A DNA stretch of 64,000 nucleotides, from positions 186,001 to 250,000 of the forward strand of contig OZ017769.1 of assembly GCA_963969345.1 (NCBI GenBank), read 5' to 3'. The notes under the pieces were generated by a model. The model was not told the origin of the DNA, ran no database searches, and saw only the letters and a list, made by a program, of their open reading frames with translations. Below are positions 26,409-39,300 of the stretch, in pieces (the first letter of the stretch is position 1; each line of letters starts with the position of its first letter). Origin of the DNA: Turbatrix aceti. Lineage: Eukaryota > Nematoda > Chromadorea > Rhabditida > Panagrolaimidae. The translations under genes were made by a program, and so were the position numbers.

Positions 26409-27107
26409 AATCGTCGCAGGCTGACGTAATTTCTCCGCAATTGCCCCTGTCTAAGATGTCAGCGACAAGTAAGTGGTCAGCAAAAAGTCACCACGCTCAT
26501 GACAGGGCATTTGTTCATTATTCTTTGTTTTTTTTGGTTGCTGCAATGTCAGTGGTACGTACCTTCTTTGTCTGGGTGATTTTGTGTTGTGCTTTTTGAC
26601 TTATTTTTATATGCATCTCTTTCTTTTGACAGTCGTAGGAAGATTTTCCAACTTGTGTCGTTCTACTCGGATTTTTTTGTTTTTGGCTTCTGCGAAAAAA
26701 TGATGAAGTCCAAATTGGCCTCATTTTTGTCTGACTCATCTTTTTTTTTTGACTGGCATTTGTTTCCTGTTTGCTGGAAATTGTGTAATTTATCTTTGCA
26801 AACTACAAGACCACTATTATTGTAATTAACAATGGCATACGCTTGGTTTGATTATCGTTATTGGCTGTTGTTGCTGTGTCGTGCCCAGAGGCATGTTGTT
26901 CGCAGAACCGTATGGTTGGCCAAATAAATAAGGATCACCTGAAACGCGTTTTTTACAATGAAAACATACAGGGGCCACTGCAGGGGGTTTTAGATCTCAG
27001 GTTCTTGCGGGCCGAAAAGAAGGGGGGGGGGGTAAGAATATCATAAACAAAAGTTTCGGAGACATCAAAATAGGCCTATCGATTTTAGGCCACTATTCGG
27101 CTATAAT
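26409..27107. other. Convergent spacer between mep-1 and polyubiquitin
   Basis: T-rich mep-1 3' flank, a GGGGGGGG run near 27024-27031, then a family-A transposon fragment and a small hairpin. No gene is seen. Confidence 0.5.
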
Positions 27108-27176
27108 CAGAGTTGTTCGATGCGTATCAAATTGCTCTCTGAAAAGCGCTGAAAATTGGCGAATTGAACAACTCTG
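27108..27176. mobile_element. hAT-like element, family A, minimal copy
   Basis: Begins CAGAGTTGTTCGATGCG and ends GCGAATTGAACAACTCTG, matching both ends of the 539-bp copy at 1073-1611 but keeping only 69 bp. The flanks (GCTATAAT and CTTGTACA) do not form a target duplication, so one end may have been lost or rearranged. Confidence 0.6.
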
Positions 27177-27288
27177 CTTGTACATCCGCAATCCACCTAC
27201 AAACAGCTTTTCGTACAATCTTCAAATGGCCATTGACTCCAAAGTGAGCGAACAACTTTTTAATCCAAATAAAATGTCGGCTCCCCCA

Positions 27289-27339
27289 CAGTGTTCCAAT
27301 GACCCTGACTTCGGAGTCAACTCGGCAGTTGGAACACTG
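27289..27339. repeat. Short hairpin in the polyubiquitin 3' flank
   Basis: CAGTGTTCCAA and its exact inverse TTGGAACACTG, 11-bp arms, bracket a 29-bp loop. It begins about 30 bp past the polyubiquitin polyadenylation signal. It could be a tiny transposon relic or a structure in the 3' end region. Confidence 0.5.
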
Positions 27340-27367
27340 CTCTCAGAATAAGGCAACACAGTGAGTC

Positions 27368-27373
27368 TTTATT
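27368..27373 (-). terminator. Polyadenylation signal of polyubiquitin
   Basis: TTTATT on the + strand reads AATAAA on the minus strand, 58 bp past the stop codon. Confidence 0.65.
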
Positions 27374-27431
27374 CTGAAAAAAGAAATTCAGAATTCCACA
27401 TTTTCACACATCAGAGATTATCGACATTGAA

Positions 27432-28679
<1,248 letters not shown>

Positions 28680-28693
28680 TCAAAACAAAGTTG

Positions 28694-28700
28694 CTGAAAA
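28694..28700 (-). promoter_or_regulatory. Probable leader splice acceptor of polyubiquitin
   Basis: On the minus strand TTTTCAG precedes the ATG by 17 bp, after GTTTTGTTG. Confidence 0.5.
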
Positions 28701-29621
28701 CAACAAAACATACGCGATGAATCGAGAACCCGCAGAAAAAGGCTAATAATCGATAGACGCAAAAATTTGAGAAAACAGGAGAACACTACTGCACACGAGA
28801 GAAAACACGAAGCAAACTGGCGAGTTTAGTTGAGGGGTATCAACGTGAGCACAACGCCGATTGCGAAAGAGTGTAAAAAAGCACAGAGGAGAGAAAACGG
28901 CTTCGAGTCGCTCAAAAAAAGAGACGCACGGAACCATAAAATTGTGCAATGTTTGACCGTGTATCTGTTCTCTTACAACGAATTTTTTTGTGTAAAAAAA
29001 GGGGGAGATTTGATCATTTTTTTGCCATTTACATTTCGGAATCTGTGTTTCGCGTTCTTCTTTTATTTTCATGTAGCTGCAGACGGCATCGATAAAAAAG
29101 TGGAGTAAACAATTTGTAAGCAGACGAATTATGTAAGTCAAAACAGAAACGGTAGAACACAGTACGCACTGCGAACGTTTCTCGCTTACCAAAAATAGTT
29201 TTTTTGTACATACAGTATTTTAACTCATTTATAATGCTAGGTGAGCTGTCAACGATGCTTTACGGCTTTTTCCCCGCTGTGTCATGCCGCATTGGGTTAA
29301 TAATCTCCTTCCCTCTCTTTTTTTTCATCCAACGGGCAAAGCAATGCAAACATAGGTAATTGCTACCAATGTTATGGCACCTCTAGCACTTTCTGTTGCT
29401 CAGGGCGACCGCGAGAACGAGTTATCAAGCCCGCTGACACCGACTGGCATCATACTTACCACAACTACCGGCTTAGCCGTTAACTAGCTCACCCAGCATC
29501 GCCAACGAAGGAGGGGGTATTATTTGCTTCGTTCTTCCTCGGCAAACGGCTGGCATAGTGGTTGTACTGTTTATTATTATTATTACTGACAGAAGAAAAG
29601 CGTAATCAGCGTTTGACAATC
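28701..29621. promoter_or_regulatory. Bidirectional promoter interval, polyubiquitin / alpha-tubulin
   Basis: About 0.9 kb separates the two divergent, presumably highly expressed genes. It holds no supported coding sequence; a (TTA)n run occurs near 29571-29586. I could not identify individual factor sites or a clear TATA box. Confidence 0.45.
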
Positions 29622-29639
29622 ATGGTTCGTCATGGAAAA

Positions 29640-31106
<1,467 letters not shown>

Positions 31107-31168
31107 CAAGTTGAAAAAAAGAAAATGAAAGTTATCGTATCATTGAACTTTTTTGAACGTCAATCTTG

Positions 31169-31174
31169 AATAAA
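31169..31174 (+). terminator. Polyadenylation signal of alpha-tubulin
   Basis: AATAAA 63 bp after the tubulin stop codon. Confidence 0.7.
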
Positions 31175-31215
31175 CCTGAAACTGTTGGAAAATGCATCAA
31201 AACCTAGCACACAAA

Positions 31216-31255
31216 ATGTAACAAAAGTAACAAAACAATGTTTGTTACTTTTGAA
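31216..31255. repeat. AGTAACAAAA inverted unit downstream of tubulin
   Basis: TGTAACAAAAGTAACAAAAC is followed by TGTTTGTTACTTTTG, the same dyad as in the array at 17530-17745. Confidence 0.45.
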
Positions 31256-31451
31256 GAATGCTCAGAACATCAAAAAAAATTTTAAAAATCGGAAGAGTAG
31301 AACTCCCAGCACGAAAATTCAAACAGCACGCGCGCGCGTTTGCGCCCATGCAAGCATCTGTGCTGTTTTTTTTCTCCTGTTTCGGCAAATTCTCTTTTTT
31401 TGATTTTTTGTTGGCATTTCTGTCCCTTGTCTACTAATTGAATCGCAAGAT

Positions 31452-32003
31452 ATGGCAGATCTCGAGACTCAGCTTCACGATGATCCCGAGAAGTATATCA
31501 ACGACCCAACCATCGAACTGGCGTGGGTCATCAAAGCCACCGATCGAGCCCGGGTTCACATGAATCTCATCATGTCAGTTGACACTCGACAACTTCGACT
31601 CACGAAATCGCAAGCAGAGATTGTCACCAAGTTTAGAGAGGTTTTTCCCGGTATTAATGTTGAAAATGTAAGTTTTCATTGAATCTGGCCGTTTTTTCAA
31701 ACATTTTTGCGTTCCCGTTAATTTTTCTTTCAGATTAGCGATGCGGACCTCAAGGGCGACAACAAGCCTCTCTGGGCGGAGTTCTGTGAGTCCTTCAACT
31801 TTGTTGAGGACTACAACATGGCTACACTGCTTCGACTTCGCGCCGACGGTCTTTATGCCGAGGAAAACACCACGATCGTGCCCAAGATAATTTTCCTGGC
31901 CATTGAGGGTGCACGCAATGTCGAAGGTGTCAACGAAAAGAGCAAGGCTGTGTACAAAGCTGAGTACGATCGGCGCCAGGATGAGACCGGCCGCGTGATA
32001 TGA
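31452..32003 (+). CDS. PBDC1: PBDC1 homologue (polysaccharide biosynthesis domain-containing 1)
   Basis: Exons 31452-31667 and 31734-32003 give 161 residues, the usual size for this small, widely conserved cytosolic family. Diagnostic stretches are NDPTIELAWVIKATDRARVH, KLTKSQAEIVTKFREVFPG-like, LWAEFCESFNFVEDYNMATL and LRLRADGLYAEENTTIVPK. The residues around the central acidic-aromatic motif are intact. Despite the domain name, no polysaccharide role is established; human PBDC1 has been linked to nascent-chain or chaperone functions, which I mention only as background. It starts 345 bp after alpha-tubulin and ends 172 bp before the Nup58 ATG, close enough for an operon. Confidence 0.93.
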
Positions 32004-32161
32004 CCTGTTGCCAATTTGGATTTTTTGGTTCAATTTTTTGTGTTGATTTTATTAAATTTTTGCTATACTTTGAATTTTGTGATTTAAAGGGTTTGTAACC
32101 CATTACGCTATATTTTCTTTTTTTAATCGAGACAGAAAACTTGTCATCTTTTTTTTAACGC

Positions 32162-32174
32162 TTTTTTATTTCAG
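32162..32174 (+). promoter_or_regulatory. Leader splice acceptor one base before the Nup58 ATG
   Basis: TTTTTTATTTCAG ends one base before the ATG at 32176, leaving almost no 5' UTR. With the preceding stop codon only 172 bp away, a trans-splice site of an operon-internal gene is likelier than a cis intron. Confidence 0.6.
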
Positions 32175-32175
32175 G

Positions 32176-34883
32176 ATGTTTGGTTCCGGTTCGTCGAACA
32201 CCAACACGTCGTCTGGTGGTCTTTTTGGTCAAAAACCGGCTTCCACTGGCATTTTCGGTGGGGGATCAAGCTCAACGACAAGCGGTGGAGGAATCTTTGG
32301 TTCCGGAACATCGTCGAACACCGGAACGGGTCTCTTCGGTGGTGGTCAACAACAACAGCCGACCCAAACTGGTGGTATCTTTGGGAGCACCCAGCCACAA
32401 CAGCCAAGCAACACATTCAGCTTCGGTTCCGCGTCTGGGGGATCTGCAACGACCACGGGGTCGACAACTGGTTTGACTGGAATGTTTGGAGCTGCGAAGC
32501 CCGCTGCACCGTCCTTCGGTTCATTCGGTGCAACAGCACCCGCGACGACCAATGCAGGATTCTCTTTTGGCGGTCTTTCATCGACTTCAGGAAGTCAACA
32601 ACCCACTCAAGGAACGACGAGCATTTTTGGAAGTACGAGCCAGCCAGCCCAGGGATCTACAGGCATTTTTGGATCCACAAGTCAGTCAGCCCAGGGCTCG
32701 ACGAACGCATTTGGAACAACGCAACCGGCAACCGGCGGCGGCATCTTTGGATTTGGCAGCAACAGCTCCACCCACCGACCTGCAGCGACAGGAGCAACCA
32801 ACATCTTTGGAGGGGGAACCCAGTCTGGAAGCGTCACAGCTGCTCCGGCACCAGCCACAGGCTCGACTGGGATCTTCGGATCACAACCGGCGGCAACCCA
32901 ACCTCAGAAGCCGCTATTCGGAACCGCGGCGCCTGCGACTGCTCCTTCCGGTGGACTGTTCAGCACACCAACCCCAGCTGCTTCCACCGGCGGAGGTTTG
33001 TTCGGAGCAGGAACCTCGAAACCAACCGGCGGACTATTTGGCTCTGCTGCTGCGACTACAGCGACGACGACTGCTTCGACTACACCCGCAACGGGTGCTC
33101 TTGTCGGAACAAAGCCGGCAGCTGCGACTACGGCCCCAGCGACTGCAGGACTCTTTGGATCTGCCACTGCACCGTCTGGAGGCCTCTTCGGTAACGCTCC
33201 TGCGACAACGGCACCTACTGGAGCCGGAGGGCTGTTTAGTACAGCTACTGCTGGCGGAGCGCCCACGACAGCGGCACCTGCGACCCTGAATCAACCGGCC
33301 GCTACTGGAGGACTCTTCGGATCTGCTCCTGCCGCGCCTGCGATCACTACCACAGCAACCCTTGCACCTGCAACGGGAGGGGGTTTGTTTGGCACCGCTG
33401 GTGCCGCGCCTGCAACCACTTCTACGCCTTCGATGGGAGGCGGCTTGTTTGGCACGACCCAAATGCCAGCAGCTGCTACGACAACTGCTTCAACGACCAG
33501 TACGAATACCGGAGGTTTGTTCGGATCCGCAACAACTGCTGCGACTGCTGGAACCCAGAAACCAGCCGGTGGACTGTTTGGCACTGCAGCTGCTGCTCCG
33601 ACAACGACGGCTACTGCTCCGGCAACAACCACTACGACCACACTCGCGACAGGTGGCGGCCTCTTCGGCACGAAACCCGCTACGTCGACTCCAGGGGGGT
33701 TGTTTGCGGCAAAACCAACGACTACGACTACCGCGCCGGCTACGACAACTGGCGGATTGTTCGGAACGTCCACTGCTGGGGCAGGAACGACAGCAGCGAC
33801 AACGACGACTCCGGCCCTTGGACTCGGCGGCGTAGCGGCATCTAGCACGACGGTAAAAACCGAAGCTGAGAAGGTCAACGACCCGATGGCCAGTGAAGTG
33901 CCAAAAGAGCTGGCAGATGAAGTCAAGAAGATTCAGTAAGTTTTTGAGGGTGCTAATAATTTTTGTCATTGAACAGTTTTTTAGAGATTTGTTCACCGAG
34001 CTGAACAAGACTCGTGCTTGCTACATGAACTCGACGACCATTACACGATCCGTCGAACTTAACGGCGAAATCACGGCTTTTGAAGCGTCCCTCGGCAAGT
34101 TCAAGCACGACGCTGTTGCACAGCGCTCAGAGCTGAAGAAGATCATTGATGACAACCGGCACTCCTATGCGGTGGCGCTCGTGCTGACTGACCAAGCCGA
34201 AGTCGGCGTCGACAAGCTCACCGTAAATGCCCAAACCTGGGACTTTATCGAGCATCAGCTTTCTGCCATGGAAAAACTTGCCCTGGAGATGGAATCCAAG
34301 ATTTCGCGGCAGGAAAGAATTATTGCCAACGCTAAAGGCGAAGTGGGTTTTATTAATATAAAATTTTGGCAGAATTGAATTCCTTTTTTTAGGACACAGA
34401 AGGCTTTTCACGCCGGCAACTTGAAGAGCACCTCGAACGCTTTGACCATATCTTCCAAATTATCACGCAACAGGTGGTCGACACGAACGAACGCATGACT
34501 GACCTCAAGGAAGTCTTTCTGGCCTATCGACGACGCGTCTTCGGTCCGTATGCGCCGAATCCTTTCGAGTCTCGTCGACACGTGGCTGAACAGCCCCGCG
34601 TACCCCCGACTATCGTGCCGTCCGCTGCCTCGCTCCTTCAATTTCAAGAACTTGTTTCCGGACAGGCTCCTGCCCCCGCGCCTGGTACTACCACTACTAG
34701 TAAGTCACAAAATATTTTAAAAATTCCACGGAAACGATTTCAGCGCTTCCTTTTGGCACGACTCAACAAACTGGAAACTCGCTCTTCGGTTCAAAGCCGA
34801 CGTCCAGTCTCTTCGGATCGAAACCCGGTAGCTTATTTGGATCGACTACTACTACCCAGTTTGGAGCAAAAGAGTTTGCCTGA
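32176..34883 (+). CDS. Nucleoporin Nup58 with GLFG-rich N-terminus
   Basis: Central-channel nucleoporin that assembles with Nup62 and Nup54 and binds transport receptors through FG repeats. Exons 32176-33935, 33985-34342, 34393-34699 and 34744-34883 give 854 residues. Residues 1 to about 560 are a low-complexity Thr/Ala/Gly/Pro domain with some thirty FG units, mostly GGLFG or GIFG. Residues about 575-770 are the coiled-coil block, with FEASLGKFKHDAVAQRSELK, TQQVVDTNERMTDLKEVF and YRRRVFG matching Nup58 helices. A short tail after the last intron carries more FG motifs (SLFGSKP three times over) and ends QFGAKEFA. Nematode genes call this npp-4. GLFG units are more typical of Nup98-type proteins. 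Internal frames of the other strands in this exon are repeat shadows. Confidence 0.92.
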
Positions 34884-36363
34884 ATCTGATATACGATTTC
34901 ATGAATTTCCCTCGACTTCTTATCCTGCACTGCTCTCACCCAACGTCTGTTTCAATGTCTTGATGCGTTACTGTACTTGTTGCTGAACTCTTTTTCGAAT
35001 GAAAAGTGACTTGCATTTCGCACAAAATGATATGCAGCATGGTTCTTCTCGAAATTTATAAGTAAAAATTTTCGTCGTAAGAGTACTTGAATGGCAAAAA
35101 CAACGATCATAACAAACGGAGCCCTAAAATTTCAGTTTTTTTATTTTTGCTTGATTTGCCCCTTTTTGTATGCCCCCCTCGTTAACCCCAACACTGACTG
35201 ACTAACTGATCGTTGACTCGGAGACAATCAATCCCTTATCTGTACAATTTTGTGGCGATGGATTCTGCTTGGACGCTCATTTGCACACGCATACATACAC
35301 ATACCATTAATGAGCATCCAACCATTTGCAAAGCCGATGAACAGTCCATCAGTCACACAGGCAAGGGAGAAAGAAAAGAACGGACGTTTGTAGGAAGCTT
35401 TAAATTTTTTCTTTTCCGAGGTCCCATTGATTTTTGTCATCATAAATGTTTTAATTGCCAATAATTTTATTGGTTTTAAGGTTAACTAAAGAGGCTTACC
35501 ATAAATCGACTTCGAATCGGGTCATAAACTGTGCCAAAAAGCTTCGAAAAAACTGAACCCCCATTAAAAAAGTCAAATGAACACAAGCAAATGCTAAAAA
35601 GAATTAAACACGACGGCGCAAGCATATTGCAATTATAAATGCCATAAATAAAACACGCAGGCGTCAATTTTTTTCGACTTTTTTGAGTAAGCCACTTGGG
35701 GATTTTTTACGTCGTACACTCACCATCACATTCGGAGAAACACATTCAAGGGAGTTTTCACCCTATTTTCTTTTTTTGGCGCTTGTTCGTGTGTCGTCGT
35801 TGTTTTCTCCTGGATATTGCTCTAATGACCGACTGGCAGTAGTAGTAGTAGCGGTGGTTGTATTGCGACATTGAGCTGCAGCCGCTGCCCGCCGTCGCAT
35901 CCCCTTCGCTTTTGGCGCTGCAACTGCTGGTATTGCATGTACCGCGACATCCTCTTCTCCCCTGACAACATCCTCGTTTTTGTTCTCGGCTAAGGCGGCC
36001 ACTGATCTCTCCGCGAGGTCGTGTGCGGGCAGGGCAGTCCTGGCGAAAAGAAGGACTCTTCTAAAATAAAATTGAATAAAATGTGTCAAGTTGGTTGTGA
36101 TTGATTTGATCCCAGAGATCATCTTATTTCATCCCAGGCAACAACACACTGGTGTTGGTGTCAATTAGCTAAAACTATTTACAAGTCGCCGCGGCCCTGC
36201 TTACATTTTTTTCGTCTACTTTTTTATCTCTGCGATATCCTATTCCCAGCATCGAATTCTTATCGTCGCTTTGTTATCAAGCATTGATCATATTTTCTGT
36301 CTTATTCACTGTCTGCTGCGATTAATGCGTCTGGTAGCACATTTACCCCATCCAGACTGTATC
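34884..36363. other. Spacer upstream of the SLC35F gene
   Basis: No gene is supported. The 35763-36122 minus frame is a GTAGTAGTAG-type low-complexity tract. The 3' UTR of Nup58 and the promoter of the transporter should lie here. Confidence 0.5.
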
Positions 36364-36384
36364 ATGGCGTATGTCGTCCTCTAG
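36364..36384 (+). other. Upstream ORF overlapping the transporter start
   Basis: ATG GCG TAT GTC GTC CTC TAG encodes six residues and overlaps, out of frame, the ATG at 36371. If included in the mRNA it would reduce initiation at the main start. Confidence 0.45.
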
Positions 36385-39084
36385 GAAATCGTCTCGTGCA
36401 AATACGGGGCGAGTCAACGGCGAATACATTGCCATGACCGTCCCGCCGCCTCCAACGTACCACGCAACTCTCAACGGGCCAAACGTGATCTACGCTACAG
36501 ACCAGAATCCACCCCCTAGCAGGTAAGAATATTTTTTTGTGTTATAAAAACTCAGTTTTAAAAATCACTGCCACTGACGTTTCCAATCGCCGGAGTATAA
36601 AACACGTGTTATATAGGATAAAATCGATTGAAAAATCTTACCTCGCCTTGAAGGATGCCAGTTTATTGCTATGCGATGCTCTGGGTAATCGATCAAGTCA
36701 TTGAGTGCCCAGAACCAGAGTTGTCGTTCGAGCGCTCGAACTCGATCATTTCGAGTTTTGGAGCCGAGTCGAGTCGACCCGCTCGCTCGAAACTCGATTC
36801 GAGGATTTTGGAGTCGAGCCAAGCAGCTCGATTGCTCGGCTCGAAGAATTCCGAGTCTCTTTTTCGTCAAAAATGTAGGATTTTGTTGCTCTGTTTCTGC
36901 GAATTTTCTGATCGCAAAAACAAACAATTCGCATTTTTGCACTGTTATTAGAGTTTTTGCTATTATAAAAAATCATTATTTCTGATTCAAACAGATTATG
37001 AAAATCTCGACTCAAAATTTCGAGTCGAGCTGTTCGAAACTCGACTCCAGGATTTTCGAATCGGATCAAGCGGCTCGACAATTTTGGCTCGCTCGACAAC
37101 GTTGCCCAGGACAAGACTCGAACATAAACCTTAAGGGCTCGGACATCGTTTACGCTGTGTAATTGCTTTGATCGTAATAGTGACGTAGTTTTCGCAACAA
37201 TACAGTCTTGGAATTTCTTAGACGTGCCAGTGAGGTTATCAAAGGCAACATACGAACACGCTATGGATTTTTAATTCAGGATTTTCTGAACAATAGACCC
37301 AAAAGTGTCCGAATAATTTTTGGCAAATGTCATGCTGAAAAAAATTATGCGAATCGCAAAACATTAATTTTTTTAGAACAATAGTACCGGTACAAAATCC
37401 AGGTTTACCACTCGATGAGGATACCGAACTCAACAATTTCCGGTTTATGCCGTGCTGTGATGATGACAAAGTTTGGTAAACGAAAATTAAAATTTTTTGA
37501 AAAATAAAATTGGAAAGAAATTTTAGGCAAACATCGCGCTCGCTCATAATGGCACAGGCTATGTCGTTGTGCCTTTGTGGCACGGCTATTGCATCTCAAC
37601 TTCTCAGCAACGACGGGTTCAACGCACCAGCCGGTAGGTATTCGGACTGTTTACCCCCAGGCAGTTTACAGACAGGACAGTTTACAGACAAGTAAGTTTT
37701 CTAAATGGCAGCGTATTCAAGTTAGACATTTATAAAAAAAATTTCCAAAAAGAATTCCAGAATGTCGAGAGAGAGCGTATATGAGAACACCAAAAATTCA
37801 TCGCAGTCTTTTTAGAAACTTTTTAATTTTCCAATTTTAATACGCTGCCATTTAGAAAACTTACTTGTCTGTAAACTGTCTGGGGTAAAGTGACTGGGGG
37901 TAAAACGGTTATATAACCCAGCTGGTAAGAACATTTTGAAAACAATTTATAAAAAATTTTTTTAGCTCAAAATTTCCTAAATTACTTTCTCCTAGCCTTT
38001 GTCTACGGCTGTGTTCTGGTTTGGCGACGGGGTGAACGTAACCTCCTCAACGTGATGCGGGTCAGAGGCTGGAAGTACTTCCTCCTGGCCATCTGCGACG
38101 TCGAAGCTAACTACGTTATCGTCTATGCATATCAATTCACAAACATCGCGAGTATCCAACTTCTCGATTGCGCTTCAATTCCCACCGTTATGATCCTCTC
38201 ATTTTGTTTTCTATCCGTTCGCTACTTATTTATACATATCGTGGGTAAGTGTATCCTTTCCATCCCGAATCCAAAAACAAAACTCCATTGGCCTAGGCGT
38301 TGCAATCTGTATGGTCGGCCTGGCCTGCGTCGTCTACACCGATGCGTTTACGTCCAACAACTCAGATGACGGCTCGAATCCTGTCCTCGGAGACATCATG
38401 TGCGTCGTATCAACGCTCCTCTACGGTATCAGCAATGTTTCTCAGGAATTTTTGGTCAAAGAACACGACCGGTATGAGTATCTAGGATTTATCGGGATTT
38501 TTGGCAGCATAATCAGTGGCCTACAATTTGCCATACTGGAAAACAAAAGCATTGCACAGACTAACTGGACTCTGTCAATCATCGGCGCGTACGTGCTGTA
38601 TACGGTCAGCATGTTTGCCTTCTACAGTATGGTATCGGTGGTTGTTGAGAAAACGTCTGCTCTAATGTTCAACCTATCAGCGTTAACTGCTGATTTCTAC
38701 TCCCTACTTGCCGGTATCATTATTTTCAAGTACTCTGTAAGTAAAAATTAAATATTCTAAAAAATAACTCGCAGCCAAAATATAGCCTACCCTTCTCTCA
38801 CAACGAAAACAAATACATTTTTTTAGTTCAAACTCTTCTATATGATATCATTTATCTTTGTCATAATCGGAACAATTGTATTCTCAATCAAAAAGACACC
38901 CCATGGCCGAGGCGACGACAGAACATGTGCGTGCAGATGCATCCATGCCATCTGTCCCTGCTTCGACTGTTGCCATGAATGTCGTCCAACATCACCCTAT
39001 ACAATTCAGGACGTTACGGCAGAACGCTCACTTACACCAGGACGATCAGATCGTGAATCATCGTCATCTTTTTCTTCTGACTAA
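36371..39084 (+). CDS. SLC35F1/F2-type solute carrier
   Basis: Multispan transporter of the drug/metabolite superfamily; the substrate of the F1/F2 group is poorly defined. Exons 36371-36522, 37527-37633, 37966-38244, 38297-38736 and 38827-39084 give 411 residues. A Pro-rich cytosolic N-terminus is followed by about ten helices. Family matches are GERNLLNVMRVRGWKYFLLA, CDVEANYVIVYAYQFTNIAS, IQLLDC, ISNVSQEFLVKEHDRYEYLG (F1/F2: ISNVWEEY), and the TSALMFNLSALTADFYSLL block. The C-terminal tail is unusual: about 60 residues with a dense cysteine cluster (CACRCIHAICPCFDCCHEC) and then a Ser-rich end. The first intron holds TCGAGTCGAG-rich repeats; the second holds a long inverted repeat carrying an extra donor. 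The start ATG follows and overlaps a short upstream ORF. Confidence 0.92.
36722..37104. repeat. TCGAG-rich palindromic repeat in SLC35F intron 1
   Basis: Two clusters (36722-36858 and 37008-37104) of GCTCGAAACTCGA and CTCGACTCGA-like motifs on both strands surround an AT-rich centre. It looks like another foldback element, but I could not fix clean ends or a target duplication. Confidence 0.5.
37676..37880. repeat. Inverted repeat, 42-bp perfect arms, in SLC35F intron 2
   Basis: Arms 37676-37717 and 37839-37880 are exact inverse copies, and weaker similarity continues outward to about 37646 and 37908. The left arm contains AAGTAAGTTTTC, a consensus-like splice donor that competes with the donor at 37634. 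Probably a small foldback transposon. Confidence 0.8.
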
Positions 39085-39101
39085 AATTTGTATGGATCAA
39101 A

Positions 39102-39107
39102 AATAAA
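39102..39107 (+). terminator. Polyadenylation signal AATAAA
   Basis: Canonical hexamer 17 bp after the SLC35F stop codon. Confidence 0.6.
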
Positions 39108-39300
39108 AACACATCATCAAGAAGAGCACAAATAATAGTGAAAACAAAATAACTTTTTATACTATTTTACGACAAGCCTAAAGTAATGCAAAATTGCAAT
39201 TCCGTCATCAAAAAATAACATTTTGAATAAAATTATAATAAAAAACAGTCTTTATAACGCTGGGAATAATTTTTTCGTCATTTCAATCACATCACCCAAA

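Noticed and set aside
32180..33926. Long open frames on both strands inside Nup58 exon 1 (for example 32486-33289 +, 33291-33926 -).
   Set aside because: They are low-complexity shadows (Arg/Leu- or Val/Pro-rich) of the repetitive FG coding frame and have no independent family match.
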